DNA of 64,000 nt from Kitasatospora phosalacinea (GCF_030268885.1 NZ_BSSA01000006.1:62001-126000), one strand, 5' to 3'; positions 44,104 through 51,842 are shown, counted from the first letter of the stretch. Numbers and translations are program-made. Notes: generated by a model not told the origin, from the sequence alone.

Positions 44104-44787
44104 ATGCGACTGCCCCGCGTGGATGCCGTACTCGTCCAGGCCGCCATCGCTGGTGCCCTGTCCTTCGCCCACCTTCACGACCTCGCTCAGGCCGCCGGAC
44201 AGCACGGCTGGAAGGCGTGGGCCTACCCCGTCTCGGTGGACCTGCTCCTGGTCGCCGCCTGGCACCGCATGCGCGTCCTGCGGGCCACCAACTCCCCGGC
44301 TCCGGCCGCCTGGACGTGGTTCGCCATCGCCCTGACCGCCTCGCTCGGCGCCAACGTCGCCACCGCCGGACTGCTCGACCTGGCCCACGTCCCGGCCTGG
44401 CTCCGCATCCTCGTCGCCGGTTGGCCCGCCCTCGCGTTCTTCGGCGGCACCCTCCTCGCTCACGGCGCCACCGGCACCGCGCGGCCGGCCGATTCCGAGG
44501 TGGAGGAGGAACTCCCGCTCTACGAACCCGAGATCGCGCCTCCGCCCACCGCGGTGCCCGACTCGGAGCCGGAACCGGTCGAAGCACCGGAAGCGGTGCC
44601 CGCACTCCCCGCTGCCCCGCCGCCGCCCCAAGCCGTGCCCGTTCCGGCCGCCTTGGTCGAGCACGCCCGCAAGGTCGCCGACGACCACCGCGCCCGCACC
44701 GGTACGCCGATCGACCCGGACACCCTCCGCGTCCGCCTCGGTGTCCCGCCGCACTTCGCCGACGCCATCGCCGCCCAACTCGCCTGA
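44104..44787 (+). CDS. DUF2637-containing spread protein (SpdB-like)
   Basis: This 227-residue protein has four hydrophobic segments in its first 130 residues (AVLVQAAIAGALSFAHLHDLAQAAGQHGWKAWAYPVSVDLLLVAAWHRM...WTWFAIALTASLGANVATAGL...LRILVAGWPALAFFGGTLLA), which match DUF2637, followed by a Pro/Glu-rich linker and a C-terminal helix-turn-helix-like tail. SpdB-type proteins help spread transferred DNA through the recipient mycelium. The ATG at 44104 has AAGGAGG 8 bp upstream; the start at 44074 would include this site. Confidence 0.85.
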   Translation: MRLPRVDAVLVQAAIAGALSFAHLHDLAQAAGQHGWKAWAYPVSVDLLLVAAWHRMRVLRATNSPAPAAWTWFAIALTASLGANVATAGLLDLAHVPAWLRILVAGWPALAFFGGTLLAHGATGTARPADSEVEEELPLYEPEIAPPPTAVPDSEPEPVEAPEAVPALPAAPPPPQAVPVPAALVEHARKVADDHRARTGTPIDPDTLRVRLGVPPHFADAIAAQLA

Positions 44788-44805
44788 CAAGAAGGGAGAT
44801 CAACC

Positions 44806-44997
44806 GTGCCCCGTCCGATCCGCCTGCGCAACACGATCCGCATCGGCCCCGTCCAGGTCGCCACCTACTACGACGGTCGCGGCCGCGAGAAGCACACCGC
44901 GGTCTGCACCGCCCCGCGCTGCGGCTTCTCCGCCGACTACGACTCCCGCGCCGCCGCCGAGATCGCCGCCCGCACCCACCGCTGCACCGTCCGCTGA
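44806..44997 (+). CDS. Mobile element transfer protein (63 aa, Spd-like)
   Basis: This 63-residue basic protein, MPRPIRLRNTIRIGPVQVATYYDGRGREKHTAVCTAPRCGFSADYDSRAAAEIAARTHRCTVR, matches the small transfer proteins found in nearly all AICEs. Three Cys residues and a His suggest a metal site. GTG start with AAGGGAG upstream. Confidence 0.85.
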   Translation: MPRPIRLRNTIRIGPVQVATYYDGRGREKHTAVCTAPRCGFSADYDSRAAAEIAARTHRCTVR

Positions 44998-45010
44998 CAG
45001 GAGACCTGCC

Positions 45011-45199
45011 ATGAACGTCACCCTGCCCCTGGTCGTCGTCCTCGGCGCCGGTGCGTGGACCGCCGTCAAGTTCCTCGGCATCCGCCTGTGGGTCGCCGCC
45101 CTCATCGCCCTCTTCGGCTTCTACCTCGCCGGGACCTTCCTCGCCCCGGTGATCGACGAGACCACCCGCTCCGGCGTCAACGCCGTCACCCAGAAGTGA
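45011..45199 (+). CDS. Small membrane protein of the transfer operon (62 aa)
   Basis: This 62-residue protein has two hydrophobic helices (LPLVVVLGAGAWTAVKFL and LWVAALIALFGFYLAGTFLAPVI) and a polar tail. It occupies the position of SpdA-type spread proteins. The ATG is preceded by AGGAGA. No further function can be given. Confidence 0.75.
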   Translation: MNVTLPLVVVLGAGAWTAVKFLGIRLWVAALIALFGFYLAGTFLAPVIDETTRSGVNAVTQK

Positions 45200-45212
45200 A
45201 GGGCGGTCCGCC

Positions 45213-45749
45213 GTGCCCACCACCGTCTTCACGCCGGGCCCGCTGGTCCTCACTCCGGACGCCTCCGGCCTGATCGCGGAGATCGAGGCGTACCTCGCCA
45301 CCTTCCCCGCCCCGGCCCGGGTCCTCGTCCCGTACGTCTGCCCGCTCGGCAGCACCGTGCAGCCCTGGAACTTCGGCTTCCCGCTGCTCCGTCCGACGCT
45401 CCTCGACCGGATCACCCACCGCCAGGCCCGGCCGACCCCGGTCTCCGTGGCCGATCACCTGCGGCTGGCCTCCCGCTACCTCCACGCCTTCGGCTGGGTG
45501 CAGGGCGCCCTGTGGGACTCCACCGGCCGTGTCTGCCTCCTCGGCGCCCAGGCCGCCGTCCTCGCCCACGGCTACGGCACCCCGGACACCGTCCGCCGGG
45601 CCCGCAACCAGGTGATGGAAGTCCTGCACACCACCGGACGGCCCGTCGCCTCCCCGGACGTCTTCAACGACGCCCCGGGCACCCGGCAGGCCGACGTGCA
45701 CCACCTGCTCGACCGGGCCTCCGCCCGCGCTCTCTCCCTCGGCATCTGA
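45213..45749 (+). CDS. DUF6197-like protein
   Basis: This 178-residue protein of mixed alpha/beta character (PVSVADHLRLASRYLHAFGWVQGALWDSTGRVCLLGAQAAVLAHGYGTPDTVRRARNQVMEVL) resembles DUF6197, common in Streptomyces mobile elements. No signal peptide or membrane segment is seen. GTG start 13 bp after the previous stop, so it belongs to the transfer operon. Confidence 0.75.
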   Translation: MPTTVFTPGPLVLTPDASGLIAEIEAYLATFPAPARVLVPYVCPLGSTVQPWNFGFPLLRPTLLDRITHRQARPTPVSVADHLRLASRYLHAFGWVQGALWDSTGRVCLLGAQAAVLAHGYGTPDTVRRARNQVMEVLHTTGRPVASPDVFNDAPGTRQADVHHLLDRASARALSLGI

Positions 45750-45751
45750 CC

Positions 45752-45802
45752 GGTCTCCGGGGTGGTTGCAAGCCTCCAAGCCATCCCACCGCCCCGGAGA
45801 CC
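45752..45802 (+). ncRNA. Structured RNA candidate, copy 1 (15-bp stem, conserved loop)
   Basis: A 15-bp stem (45752-45766 with 45788-45802, one G-U pair) closes a 21-base loop containing GCAAGCCTCCAAGC then ATCCC. The same loop recurs at 46391-46410 on a stem of different sequence. It lies between the DUF6197 and GGDEF genes. Confidence 0.6.
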
Positions 45803-45826
45803 TCGACCCGCTCCGGAAGGACCGCC

Positions 45827-46366
45827 ATGGAACTCGCCCCGCTCCTCGCCGCCGGTGTGCCCCTGCTCGGCTGGACCACCCACAGCACCGTCCTGGCCCG
45901 CCGCCTGGCCACCGCCCGCCGCGACCCGCTCACCGGGCTCCTGACCCGCGACGGCTTCACCACCCGCGCCGAACGGCTCATCCGCCGCCACCCCGAGCGC
46001 ACCACCGTCCTGCTGATCGACCTGGACGACTTCAAGGCCGTCAACGACACCTACGGCCACGCAGCCGGAGACGCCGTACTCGCCACCACCGCCCGCCGCC
46101 TGGCCACCTGGTGCGGCCCCGACGGCATCGCCGCCCGACTCGGCGGAGACGAGTTCGCCGCCGTCGTCCTGGACGCCGAACACCGCGTTCCCGACCTCCG
46201 CGACCTGCTCCACCACCCCGTGCCCTACGGCACCCAACTGCTGAACGTCGGCGCCTCCGTCGGCACCTCGCACCCGGCCACCCTGCTGCTCACCGAGGCC
46301 CTGTCGGCGGCCGACCGCCAGATGTACGCCGCCAAGCCCGGCGCCCGCACCGCGCGCCGCCGCTGA
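45827..46366 (+). CDS. GGDEF-domain protein (diguanylate cyclase candidate)
   Basis: This 179-residue protein is almost only a GGDEF domain: DPLTGLLTRDGF at the start, LLIDLDDFKAVNDTYGHAAGDAVLATTARRL (metal-binding Asp and NDxxGHxxGD), and the active-site GGDEF at residues 106-110. All catalytic residues are kept, so it could make c-di-GMP, which controls development in Streptomyces through BldD. The N-terminus has a short hydrophobic stretch (LAPLLAAGVPLLGW). A GGDEF gene in an AICE may link transfer to the host's developmental state (inference). Confidence 0.9.
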   Translation: MELAPLLAAGVPLLGWTTHSTVLARRLATARRDPLTGLLTRDGFTTRAERLIRRHPERTTVLLIDLDDFKAVNDTYGHAAGDAVLATTARRLATWCGPDGIAARLGGDEFAAVVLDAEHRVPDLRDLLHHPVPYGTQLLNVGASVGTSHPATLLLTEALSAADRQMYAAKPGARTARRR

Positions 46367-46375
46367 CACAAGACC

Positions 46376-46425
46376 GGTGCCCGGCACGGCAGCAAGCCTC
46401 CAAGCATCCCGCCGCGCCGGGCACC
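46376..46425 (+). ncRNA. Structured RNA candidate, copy 2 (15-position stem, conserved loop)
   Basis: GGTGCCCGGC pairs with GCCGGGCACC (46376-46385 with 46416-46425), and after one A-C mismatch CGGC pairs with GCCG. The loop 46391-46410 has GCAAGCCTCCAAGC then ATCCC, as in copy 1. It lies between the GGDEF gene and the zinc-ribbon gene. Confidence 0.6.
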
Positions 46426-46467
46426 TCAACCCTCCCCGAACCGAAGTCCGCGAAGGAGAGCACCATC

Positions 46468-46659
46468 ATGCCCCAGCACACCCGTCCGGCACGCCTGATC
46501 TGCCCGAACTGCGACGGCTTCGCCAGTGCCGCCATCGCCACCGGCATGCGCCTGACCGACGGCTCCCGCGCCACCGTCCCGGTGAACTGCCCGGCCTGCC
46601 ACGGCACCGGCACCACCGCGGCCCCCGCCCGGCGCACCCTCACCACCGCCCGGCGCTGA
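46468..46659 (+). CDS. Small zinc-ribbon protein (63 aa)
   Basis: This 63-residue protein has two CxxC knuckles (LICPNCDGF and VNCPACHGTG), which should bind zinc. The second has the CxxCxGxG look of DnaJ-type zinc fingers. GAAGGAGAG precedes its ATG. It belongs to the transfer operon; the specific role is unknown. Confidence 0.75.
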   Translation: MPQHTRPARLICPNCDGFASAAIATGMRLTDGSRATVPVNCPACHGTGTTAAPARRTLTTARR

Positions 46660-46664
46660 CCGCC

Positions 46665-46835
46665 GTGGGCGCCCAGTTCGACTGGTCCGACAAGCGGCAC
46701 TGGTCCCCGCGCGCCGAGCCCTGCGGCATCTGCGACAAGCCGACCAACCTCCGCTCCGACCGCGGCAAGCCCGCCCACAAGGTCTGCGCGGAGACCTGGA
46801 CCGACCAGCACGCGAAGCCCACCGACAAGCCCTGA
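46665..46835 (+). CDS. Small Cys-containing hypothetical protein (56 aa)
   Basis: This 56-residue protein (MGAQFDWSDKRHWSPRAEPCGICDKPTNLRSDRGKPAHKVCAETWTDQH...) has one CxxC and a downstream HKVC, a plausible zinc site. Its GTG lies 5 bp after the previous stop, so translation is probably coupled. No family is recognised. Confidence 0.65.
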   Translation: MGAQFDWSDKRHWSPRAEPCGICDKPTNLRSDRGKPAHKVCAETWTDQHAKPTDKP

Positions 46836-46841
46836 CCGCAC

Positions 46842-46872
46842 GGCCCGGAGCCGACTCCCCCGGCTCCGGGCC
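46842..46872 (+). terminator. Perfect 12-bp hairpin before the rep gene
   Basis: GGCCCGGAGCCG (46842-46853) pairs fully with 46861-46872 around a 7-base loop. There is no T run. It ends 10 bp before the rep ribosome binding site and could attenuate rep expression from the upstream operon. Confidence 0.55.
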
Positions 46873-46886
46873 CCGTTGCACCGGAG

Positions 46887-48248
46887 GTGATCCACCTGCC
46901 CGCCCTCACGCCCCCGCCGATCGCCGACCTGACCGCCTTAGCCTCTTTCGGCACCATGCCCGCCCTGATGCGGCAGCTCGCCGGGCTCGGTGGCTGCGGA
47001 CGGCCCATCCGCCTTGACGGCCACCGCACCGAGGTCCACAGCGGCACCGGCGAGATCCTGCACCACCTCGACTCGACCACCCTCGCCGCTGGCAACCTGC
47101 TCGTGCGCTGCAACAACCGCCGCACCACCCGCTGCCCCGCCTGCGCGGAGACCTATCGGCGCGACACCTACCACCTGATCACCGCCGGGCTCACTGGTGG
47201 CAAGGGCACCACGGCCGCGGTCACCGCGCACCCGCGCGTCTTCGCCACCTTCACCGCCCCGGGCTTCGGCGCCGTCCACAACCGGCCCTCCACCGGCCGG
47301 TGCCGCTGCGGCGTCCAGCACCCGGACGGTGCAGCCGAGTTGGGTACGCCGATCAACCCGGACACCTACGACTACCGGACGGCTGTCCTCTGGAACGCGC
47401 ACGCCGGGAAGCTCTGGGCCCGTTTCTCGATCTACCTGCGCCGCGAAGTCGCCAAGCGCGCTGGCCTGTCGCAGCGGGAGTTCCGCGAGCACGCCCGGAT
47501 CTCCTTCGCCAAGGTCGCCGAGTACCAGAAGCGCGGCGCCGTCCACTTCCACGCCGTGATCCGGCTCGACGGCCCCGAGGGCGGCAGCACCCCGCCCCCG
47601 GCCTGGGCCACCCCGGACCTCCTGGCGGACGCCATCCGGGCCGCCGCCAGGGCCGCCGAGATCCCCGGCCCCGTCCTCGACGGCACGGCCCACACCTTCG
47701 CCTTCGGCAAGCAGCTCGACATCCGCACCATCAAGTCCGCCGACTTCGCCGCCGGTTCCGCGCTCACCGAACGCGCCGTCGCCGCCTACATCGCGAAGTA
47801 CGCCACCAAGGGCGCCGAGAGCGCCACCGGCACCCTCGACCGGCCCGTGAAGTTCCTCGCCGAACTCGCGGGCCTGGACATCTCCGAGCACGCCCGCCGC
47901 CTGATCCGCACCTGCTGGACGCTCGGCGCCCGGCCCGAGCTGGAAGACCTCCGCCTCCGGGCCTGGGCCCACATGCTCGGCTTCCGCGGCCACTTCTCCA
48001 CCAAGACCCGCCGTTACTCGACCACCCTCGGCGCCCTCCGCGACGCCCGCGCCGCCTGGCGCCGTGCCCAGGCCACCGGCACCGAACTGCCCGCGCTCAC
48101 GGGTACCGCGGCTCCGGCCGACGAGCCGACCGTCCTCGTCCTCGCCCACTGGACCTTCGCCGGTGTCGGACTCGCCCCCGGCGAACGCTGGCTCGCCGAC
48201 GCACTGACCCCCGCCCCCGGAACGGAAGGAGAACCCACTCATGGCTGA
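46887..48248 (+). CDS. RepSA-like replication initiator protein
   Basis: This 453-residue initiator resembles that of pSAM2-type elements, which replicate by rolling circle after excision. An N-terminal Cys cluster (LVRCNNRRTTRCPACAETYRRD, then CRCGVQH) may bind zinc. The metal-binding HUH motif is HFH (residues 220-222 in GAVHFHAVIRLDG) and a candidate nicking Tyr lies in AAYIAKYATKG. The reading frame opens with GTG at 46887, but this codon overlaps a near-perfect anti-Shine-Dalgarno match GGAGGTGAT (46883-46891), so translation may really start at CTG 46896. The stop overlaps xis. Confidence 0.88.
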   Translation: MIHLPALTPPPIADLTALASFGTMPALMRQLAGLGGCGRPIRLDGHRTEVHSGTGEILHHLDSTTLAAGNLLVRCNNRRTTRCPACAETYRRDTYHLITAGLTGGKGTTAAVTAHPRVFATFTAPGFGAVHNRPSTGRCRCGVQHPDGAAELGTPINPDTYDYRTAVLWNAHAGKLWARFSIYLRREVAKRAGLSQREFREHARISFAKVAEYQKRGAVHFHAVIRLDGPEGGSTPPPAWATPDLLADAIRAAARAAEIPGPVLDGTAHTFAFGKQLDIRTIKSADFAAGSALTERAVAAYIAKYATKGAESATGTLDRPVKFLAELAGLDISEHARRLIRTCWTLGARPELEDLRLRAWAHMLGFRGHFSTKTRRYSTTLGALRDARAAWRRAQATGTELPALTGTAAPADEPTVLVLAHWTFAGVGLAPGERWLADALTPAPGTEGEPTHG

Positions 48249-48465
48249 ACAGCTCCTCACGGTCGAGAAGGTCGCCCGGCTCCTCGGGACCTGGGAGACC
48301 AGCGGCGAGCGGTTCCCCCGCCGCCTCATCGCCGAACGCCGCATCGCGTTCGTCAAGGTCGGCCGTCACGTCCGAATCCCCGAGTCCGCCGTCACCGCCT
48401 ACATCGCCGCGCGCACCGTCCAGCCGATCACCGCGCGCCGCACCGGCCAGAGGCGGGCTGCCTGA
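48241..48465 (+). CDS. xis: Excisionase (helix-turn-helix, Xis)
   Basis: This 74-residue DNA-bending protein of the MerR-like excisionase type reads EQLLTVEKVARLLGTWETSGERFPRRLIAERRIAFVKVGRHVRIPESAVTAYIAARTV. It directs the integrase towards excision. It overlaps the end of rep by 8 bp and its TGA shares a base with the integrase ATG (TGATG), giving a tightly coupled rep-xis-int block as in pSAM2. Confidence 0.92.
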   Translation: MAEQLLTVEKVARLLGTWETSGERFPRRLIAERRIAFVKVGRHVRIPESAVTAYIAARTVQPITARRTGQRRAA

Positions 48466-49619
48466 TGGCCAACAACAAGAACAACCGCCGCCGCTTCGGC
48501 TCGGTCCGCCGACTGCCCTCCGGCCGCTGGCAGATCCGCTACCCGGACCCGGTCACCGGCCAGCTCCGCCCCGGCGAGAAGACCTACGACACCAAGACCG
48601 ACGCCGAGGTCGCGCTGTCCGTGCTCGAAGCGGCCATCGTGGAGGACCGCTGGACCGACCCGGACGCCGGGAAGGTCAAGTTCGGCGAGTTCGCGGACAA
48701 GTGGCTCAAGGAGCGCAAGCTCGAAGCGACCACCCGCGAACGCTACGAGGGCGTGCTCCGCCTGCACATCAAGCCTGTCCTCGGCGGCCGGTTCGTCTCG
48801 GAGATCACCCCGGCCCGCGTCCGGTCCTGGCGAACGGGCCTGCTGGAGAGCGGAGTCGGCGAGCCGACCGTGGTCAAGGCGTACCAGATGCTCCGCGCCA
48901 TCATGACCACCGCGGTGGACGACGAGATGATCAAGCGGAACCCGTGCCGGATCAAGGGCGCCGACACCTACGACGTGCCGGAGCGGCCCACCCTCTCCGT
49001 CCCCGAGGTGTACGCGGTCGCCGACGCGATCCAGCCGCAGTGGCGCGCCCTGGTCCTGCTGACCGCGTTCACCACGCTGCGGCTCGGCGAGCTAGCCGCC
49101 CTCCGCCGACGGCACGTGGACCTGGACGAGCGGCTCCTCTGGGTCCGGCGCAACCAGGCCGAGCTGAGCGACGGCACCCTGATCGACAAGGCGCCCAAGA
49201 GCAAGGCCGGGTACCGCCCGGTGGCCTTCCCCGCGGACATCGTCCCCGTCCTCGCGCACCACCTCGACCAGCACGCCGCCAAGGGCCCGGACGGGCACTT
49301 CTTCGTCGGCCCCCGCGGTGGACGACTCCGCCGCAGCAACTTCCGCGACGACTGGATCGCCGCCAAGTCCGCGGCCGGTGTCTCCCCGGAGACGCACTTC
49401 CACGACCTCCGGCACACCGGCAACAACCTCGCCGCCCGGAGCGGCGCGAGCACCCGCGAGCTGATGACGCGCATGGGCCACAGCACCACCCGGGCCGCGC
49501 TGATCTACCAGCACATGAACAGCGGGCGGGACCGGGAGATCGCCGACCGTATGGGCGAGGCAGTCCGTCGGGCACTACTCGATCAACCACCACAAGGAGA
49601 CTCGGGGGCCTCCAAGTAG
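48465..49619 (+). CDS. int: Tyrosine-family site-specific integrase
   Basis: This 384-residue recombinase inserts the element at tRNA-Thr. The C-terminal catalytic domain has R206 (TLRLGELAAL), the H-x-x-R box H313/R316 (FHDLRHTGNNLAARSG), H339 (RMGHSTT) and the nucleophile Y348 (ALIYQHM), so the active site is complete. The N-terminal SAM-like core-binding domain (FGEFADKWLKERKLEATTRERYEGVLRLHI...) is also intact. It points towards attR, but two cargo genes lie between, unlike pSAM2, where attP directly follows int. Confidence 0.96.
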   Translation: MANNKNNRRRFGSVRRLPSGRWQIRYPDPVTGQLRPGEKTYDTKTDAEVALSVLEAAIVEDRWTDPDAGKVKFGEFADKWLKERKLEATTRERYEGVLRLHIKPVLGGRFVSEITPARVRSWRTGLLESGVGEPTVVKAYQMLRAIMTTAVDDEMIKRNPCRIKGADTYDVPERPTLSVPEVYAVADAIQPQWRALVLLTAFTTLRLGELAALRRRHVDLDERLLWVRRNQAELSDGTLIDKAPKSKAGYRPVAFPADIVPVLAHHLDQHAAKGPDGHFFVGPRGGRLRRSNFRDDWIAAKSAAGVSPETHFHDLRHTGNNLAARSGASTRELMTRMGHSTTRAALIYQHMNSGRDREIADRMGEAVRRALLDQPPQGDSGASK

Positions 49620-49771
49620 CAGGACTGCTTACATGTGCCTCAACCAGTAGCCCGTCGGCCAGCTCCGTTCGTGCCACCCAGCGCGCACAGGGCTGGCCTC
49701 CCGGCGTCGCAGGGGAGGTGACTTCTAGATTCATGCCTCGACATGTCAGCGACATGATCTAGGGTCTGGCC

Positions 49772-50890
49772 ATGACGACTTCTCTCGGCCCGATGGCTCC
49801 CGGCGACATCCGCACGCGGGCTCAGATCCGACAGGAATTCGGAGGAAGCCCGCAAGGCGGAATCTGTCCATCGGACGAAAAGAAGAGTGTCAACCTCTAT
49901 TCCGACCCGAGCATTGGGGAGCACGTCGGATACTACGACGGATGGCTAGCCGAGGAAGACGAACTAGGCCCGGTATTTGAATACACCGGGGCTGGCCTGA
50001 CTGGTGACCAGACATTTGATGGACCATTCGGAATGGGAAATCGTTCAATCCTCCGCCATGCCGAGCAAGGCCGCAAGCTGCGGGTATTCATTCGCGCAGG
50101 CACCATCAAGGGAACCGCAACAGCAACGCACCGGTATGTCGGCACTTTCAATCTAGACCAGCGCCTCCCTTACGTGTGGCGAAAAGTGCGTGGAGAAAAT
50201 GGCGAGGTGCGAAGCGTAATCGTATTTCGCCTTCGCCCCGATGGTGCATTCAAAAGTTCTGCAGCGGATACCATCCCCGCAGCCAAAAAAACCACGGTTG
50301 AATTCGTTCAGTTTCAGCCGATCACGGCATCGATGCTGAACTCGGGGCCTGCAACCCAAGGGGCACTATCCCTGCCGTCGCAGCGACAGGGAGCAAAGAG
50401 TTCCGCTAGGAAAAGAACCACGAACGCATCCACCGAAGGCGTCTTCGTAGTCTCCGAGGCTTTCAACACGGAGATGAGCCTCAGGGCTGCCACTGCAGCA
50501 AGCATCGCCGTCCGTCGCGAGGCCGCACTGACAAAGTCATACAGGGCTCACTTGGAGGCAGCTGGACACACGGTTGGTGCATTTCAGATTAGGGTTGAGG
50601 GCCTGAGTTCGACCCTGCGCACCGACCTCTACGATGCCACCTCTCACGTCCTCTACGAGGCGAAGGGCTCAAGCTCACGCGAGGACGTGCGCATGGCTAT
50701 CGGACAGTTGCTCGACTATAGCCGCTACGTGAAGACAGACGCCCATCCGCACGAGCCTCGCCAAGCGATACTGCTACCCGCAGCTCCAGACCCGGACATC
50801 CGCGTCCTGCTTGAGCGCCACCAGATCGGCCTGGTACACCAGCTGAGCGATGGTCAATTCACCGGCCCGGACTTCACGGCCCCGAGCTAG
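49772..50890 (+). CDS. Modification-dependent restriction endonuclease candidate (SRA-like + PD-(D/E)XK)
   Basis: This 372-residue protein's N-terminal part (IRTRAQIRQEFGGSPQGGICPSDEKKSVNLYSDPSIGEHVGYYDGWLAEEDELGPVFEYTGAGLTGDQTFDGPFGMGNRSILRHAEQGRKLRVFI, residues about 10-110) looks like the SRA domain of ScoMcrA-type enzymes, which flips modified bases. The C-terminal part has LRTDLYDATSHVLYEAKGSSSREDVRMAIGQLLDYSRY (about 290-328): an Asp followed by E-x-K, the PD-(D/E)XK nuclease core. Together this suggests a type IV restriction enzyme that cuts modified phage DNA. It is markedly A/T-richer than int and lies between int and attR as cargo. The ATG follows no strong ribosome site. Confidence 0.78.
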   Translation: MTTSLGPMAPGDIRTRAQIRQEFGGSPQGGICPSDEKKSVNLYSDPSIGEHVGYYDGWLAEEDELGPVFEYTGAGLTGDQTFDGPFGMGNRSILRHAEQGRKLRVFIRAGTIKGTATATHRYVGTFNLDQRLPYVWRKVRGENGEVRSVIVFRLRPDGAFKSSAADTIPAAKKTTVEFVQFQPITASMLNSGPATQGALSLPSQRQGAKSSARKRTTNASTEGVFVVSEAFNTEMSLRAATAASIAVRREAALTKSYRAHLEAAGHTVGAFQIRVEGLSSTLRTDLYDATSHVLYEAKGSSSREDVRMAIGQLLDYSRYVKTDAHPHEPRQAILLPAAPDPDIRVLLERHQIGLVHQLSDGQFTGPDFTAPS

Positions 50891-50954
50891 TCCGCAGCGG
50901 GCGCTGCTCCAACCGCCAAGCACCGCTAGCGATTGGAGCAGCATCCGGAGCTTT

Positions 50955-51761
50955 TTAAAAGCTCCATTTCTTTACCGCAAATCCCAACGGTGTGGCGCCG
51001 GAGTAGGGAACCAGGTCCAGAGGGTGCATCCACGCATCAGAGAAGTGAATGTTTAGATGGAGGGCCATGGGTAACAAGATGTCTTGGCCCGGCACTGCGT
51101 CTACCTGCATGAGCGATGAGCCCGGCAATGGCGACCTGTTAAGGTTTCCATTCTCGGGGTCTGTCCACTGCAAATGACCTTTTCCGAGAACCCATACGCT
51201 ATCCGGCCACTCGATCGGGTCTCGTCCCCCACACCAATCCATCAGATGATTGCCAATTGTCTCAAGGTTGAGACTGTCAAAAGCAACGATCATCCCAGAT
51301 GTCGGAAAAAAATTAAAATTCTTACCGTATGCCGATGTGGAACGAGGGATGAGCCCCGGGACCGGCCGGTAAGCAACTTTACCAAGCCTACGAACCTTGG
51401 CAATCTTTTCGCAGGCATCCACCAACTGTGCCTTGTCGAGCTTTGTCTTTACCTCAACTACGCCGTAGACACACTCGTTGGGGATGATTCTGTAGCCATT
51501 GAGCGTAGTAAATGGTGGTGTCCCTCGGTCAATAAGCACAATGTCGCACTGGGGTGAAACCTGACCACCAGAGGCAACAATTTCAGCACTGTGGACGGCC
51601 TCAACATGCGACGGCAGGTAGCCTGAGAAGAACTCGCGTATCAACGCCTCACGTGATGCGCCGGCCTCACCATTGTGGTTGAAGTTCCGGGACTGCTCAA
51701 AGTCGGCATGCATCTTCTTGGCCACGGAGCCGAGGATCATGCCGAGCTTCTCTTGGGTCAT
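50955..51761 (-). CDS. DUF6602-like protein, predicted PD-(D/E)XK nuclease fold
   Basis: This 268-residue protein resembles DUF6602: SREALIREFFSGYLPSHVEAVHSAEIVASGGQVSPQCDIVLIDRGTPPFTTLNGYRIIPNECVYGVVEVKTKLDKAQLVDACEKI. The pattern S-x-Q-C-D-I-V-L with later V-E-V-K matches the D...ExK core of a restriction-like fold. The last 150 residues have no recognised domain. It is convergent with the SRA nuclease gene, 64 bp apart, and just inside attR. Defence or toxin activity is likely but unproven. Confidence 0.75.
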   Translation of the reverse strand: MTQEKLGMILGSVAKKMHADFEQSRNFNHNGEAGASREALIREFFSGYLPSHVEAVHSAEIVASGGQVSPQCDIVLIDRGTPPFTTLNGYRIIPNECVYGVVEVKTKLDKAQLVDACEKIAKVRRLGKVAYRPVPGLIPRSTSAYGKNFNFFPTSGMIVAFDSLNLETIGNHLMDWCGGRDPIEWPDSVWVLGKGHLQWTDPENGNLNRSPLPGSSLMQVDAVPGQDILLPMALHLNIHFSDAWMHPLDLVPYSGATPLGFAVKKWSF

Positions 51762-51822
51762 ACCCGGATCCTAGGCTCCACCATGTGGCCGCGGCCGGTC
51801 ACCGCCACTTCTCGCCAACGTC

Positions 51823-51842
51823 TTCTGGCACGAACGTGGCAC
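51823..51842 (+). repeat. Right arm-type integrase site (TGGCAC-N5-TGGCAC)
   Basis: Same pattern as 39094-39113 (TTCTGGCAC, 5-bp spacer, TGGCAC), in the same orientation, about 86 bp inside attR; the left copy is about 101 bp inside attL. Confidence 0.65.

Noticed and set aside
45752..45826. c-di-GMP (GEMM) riboswitch before the GGDEF gene
   Set aside because: The loop has a short GCAAGCCTCC resemblance only; the tetraloop-receptor architecture is absent and the same loop recurs before a non-GGDEF gene.
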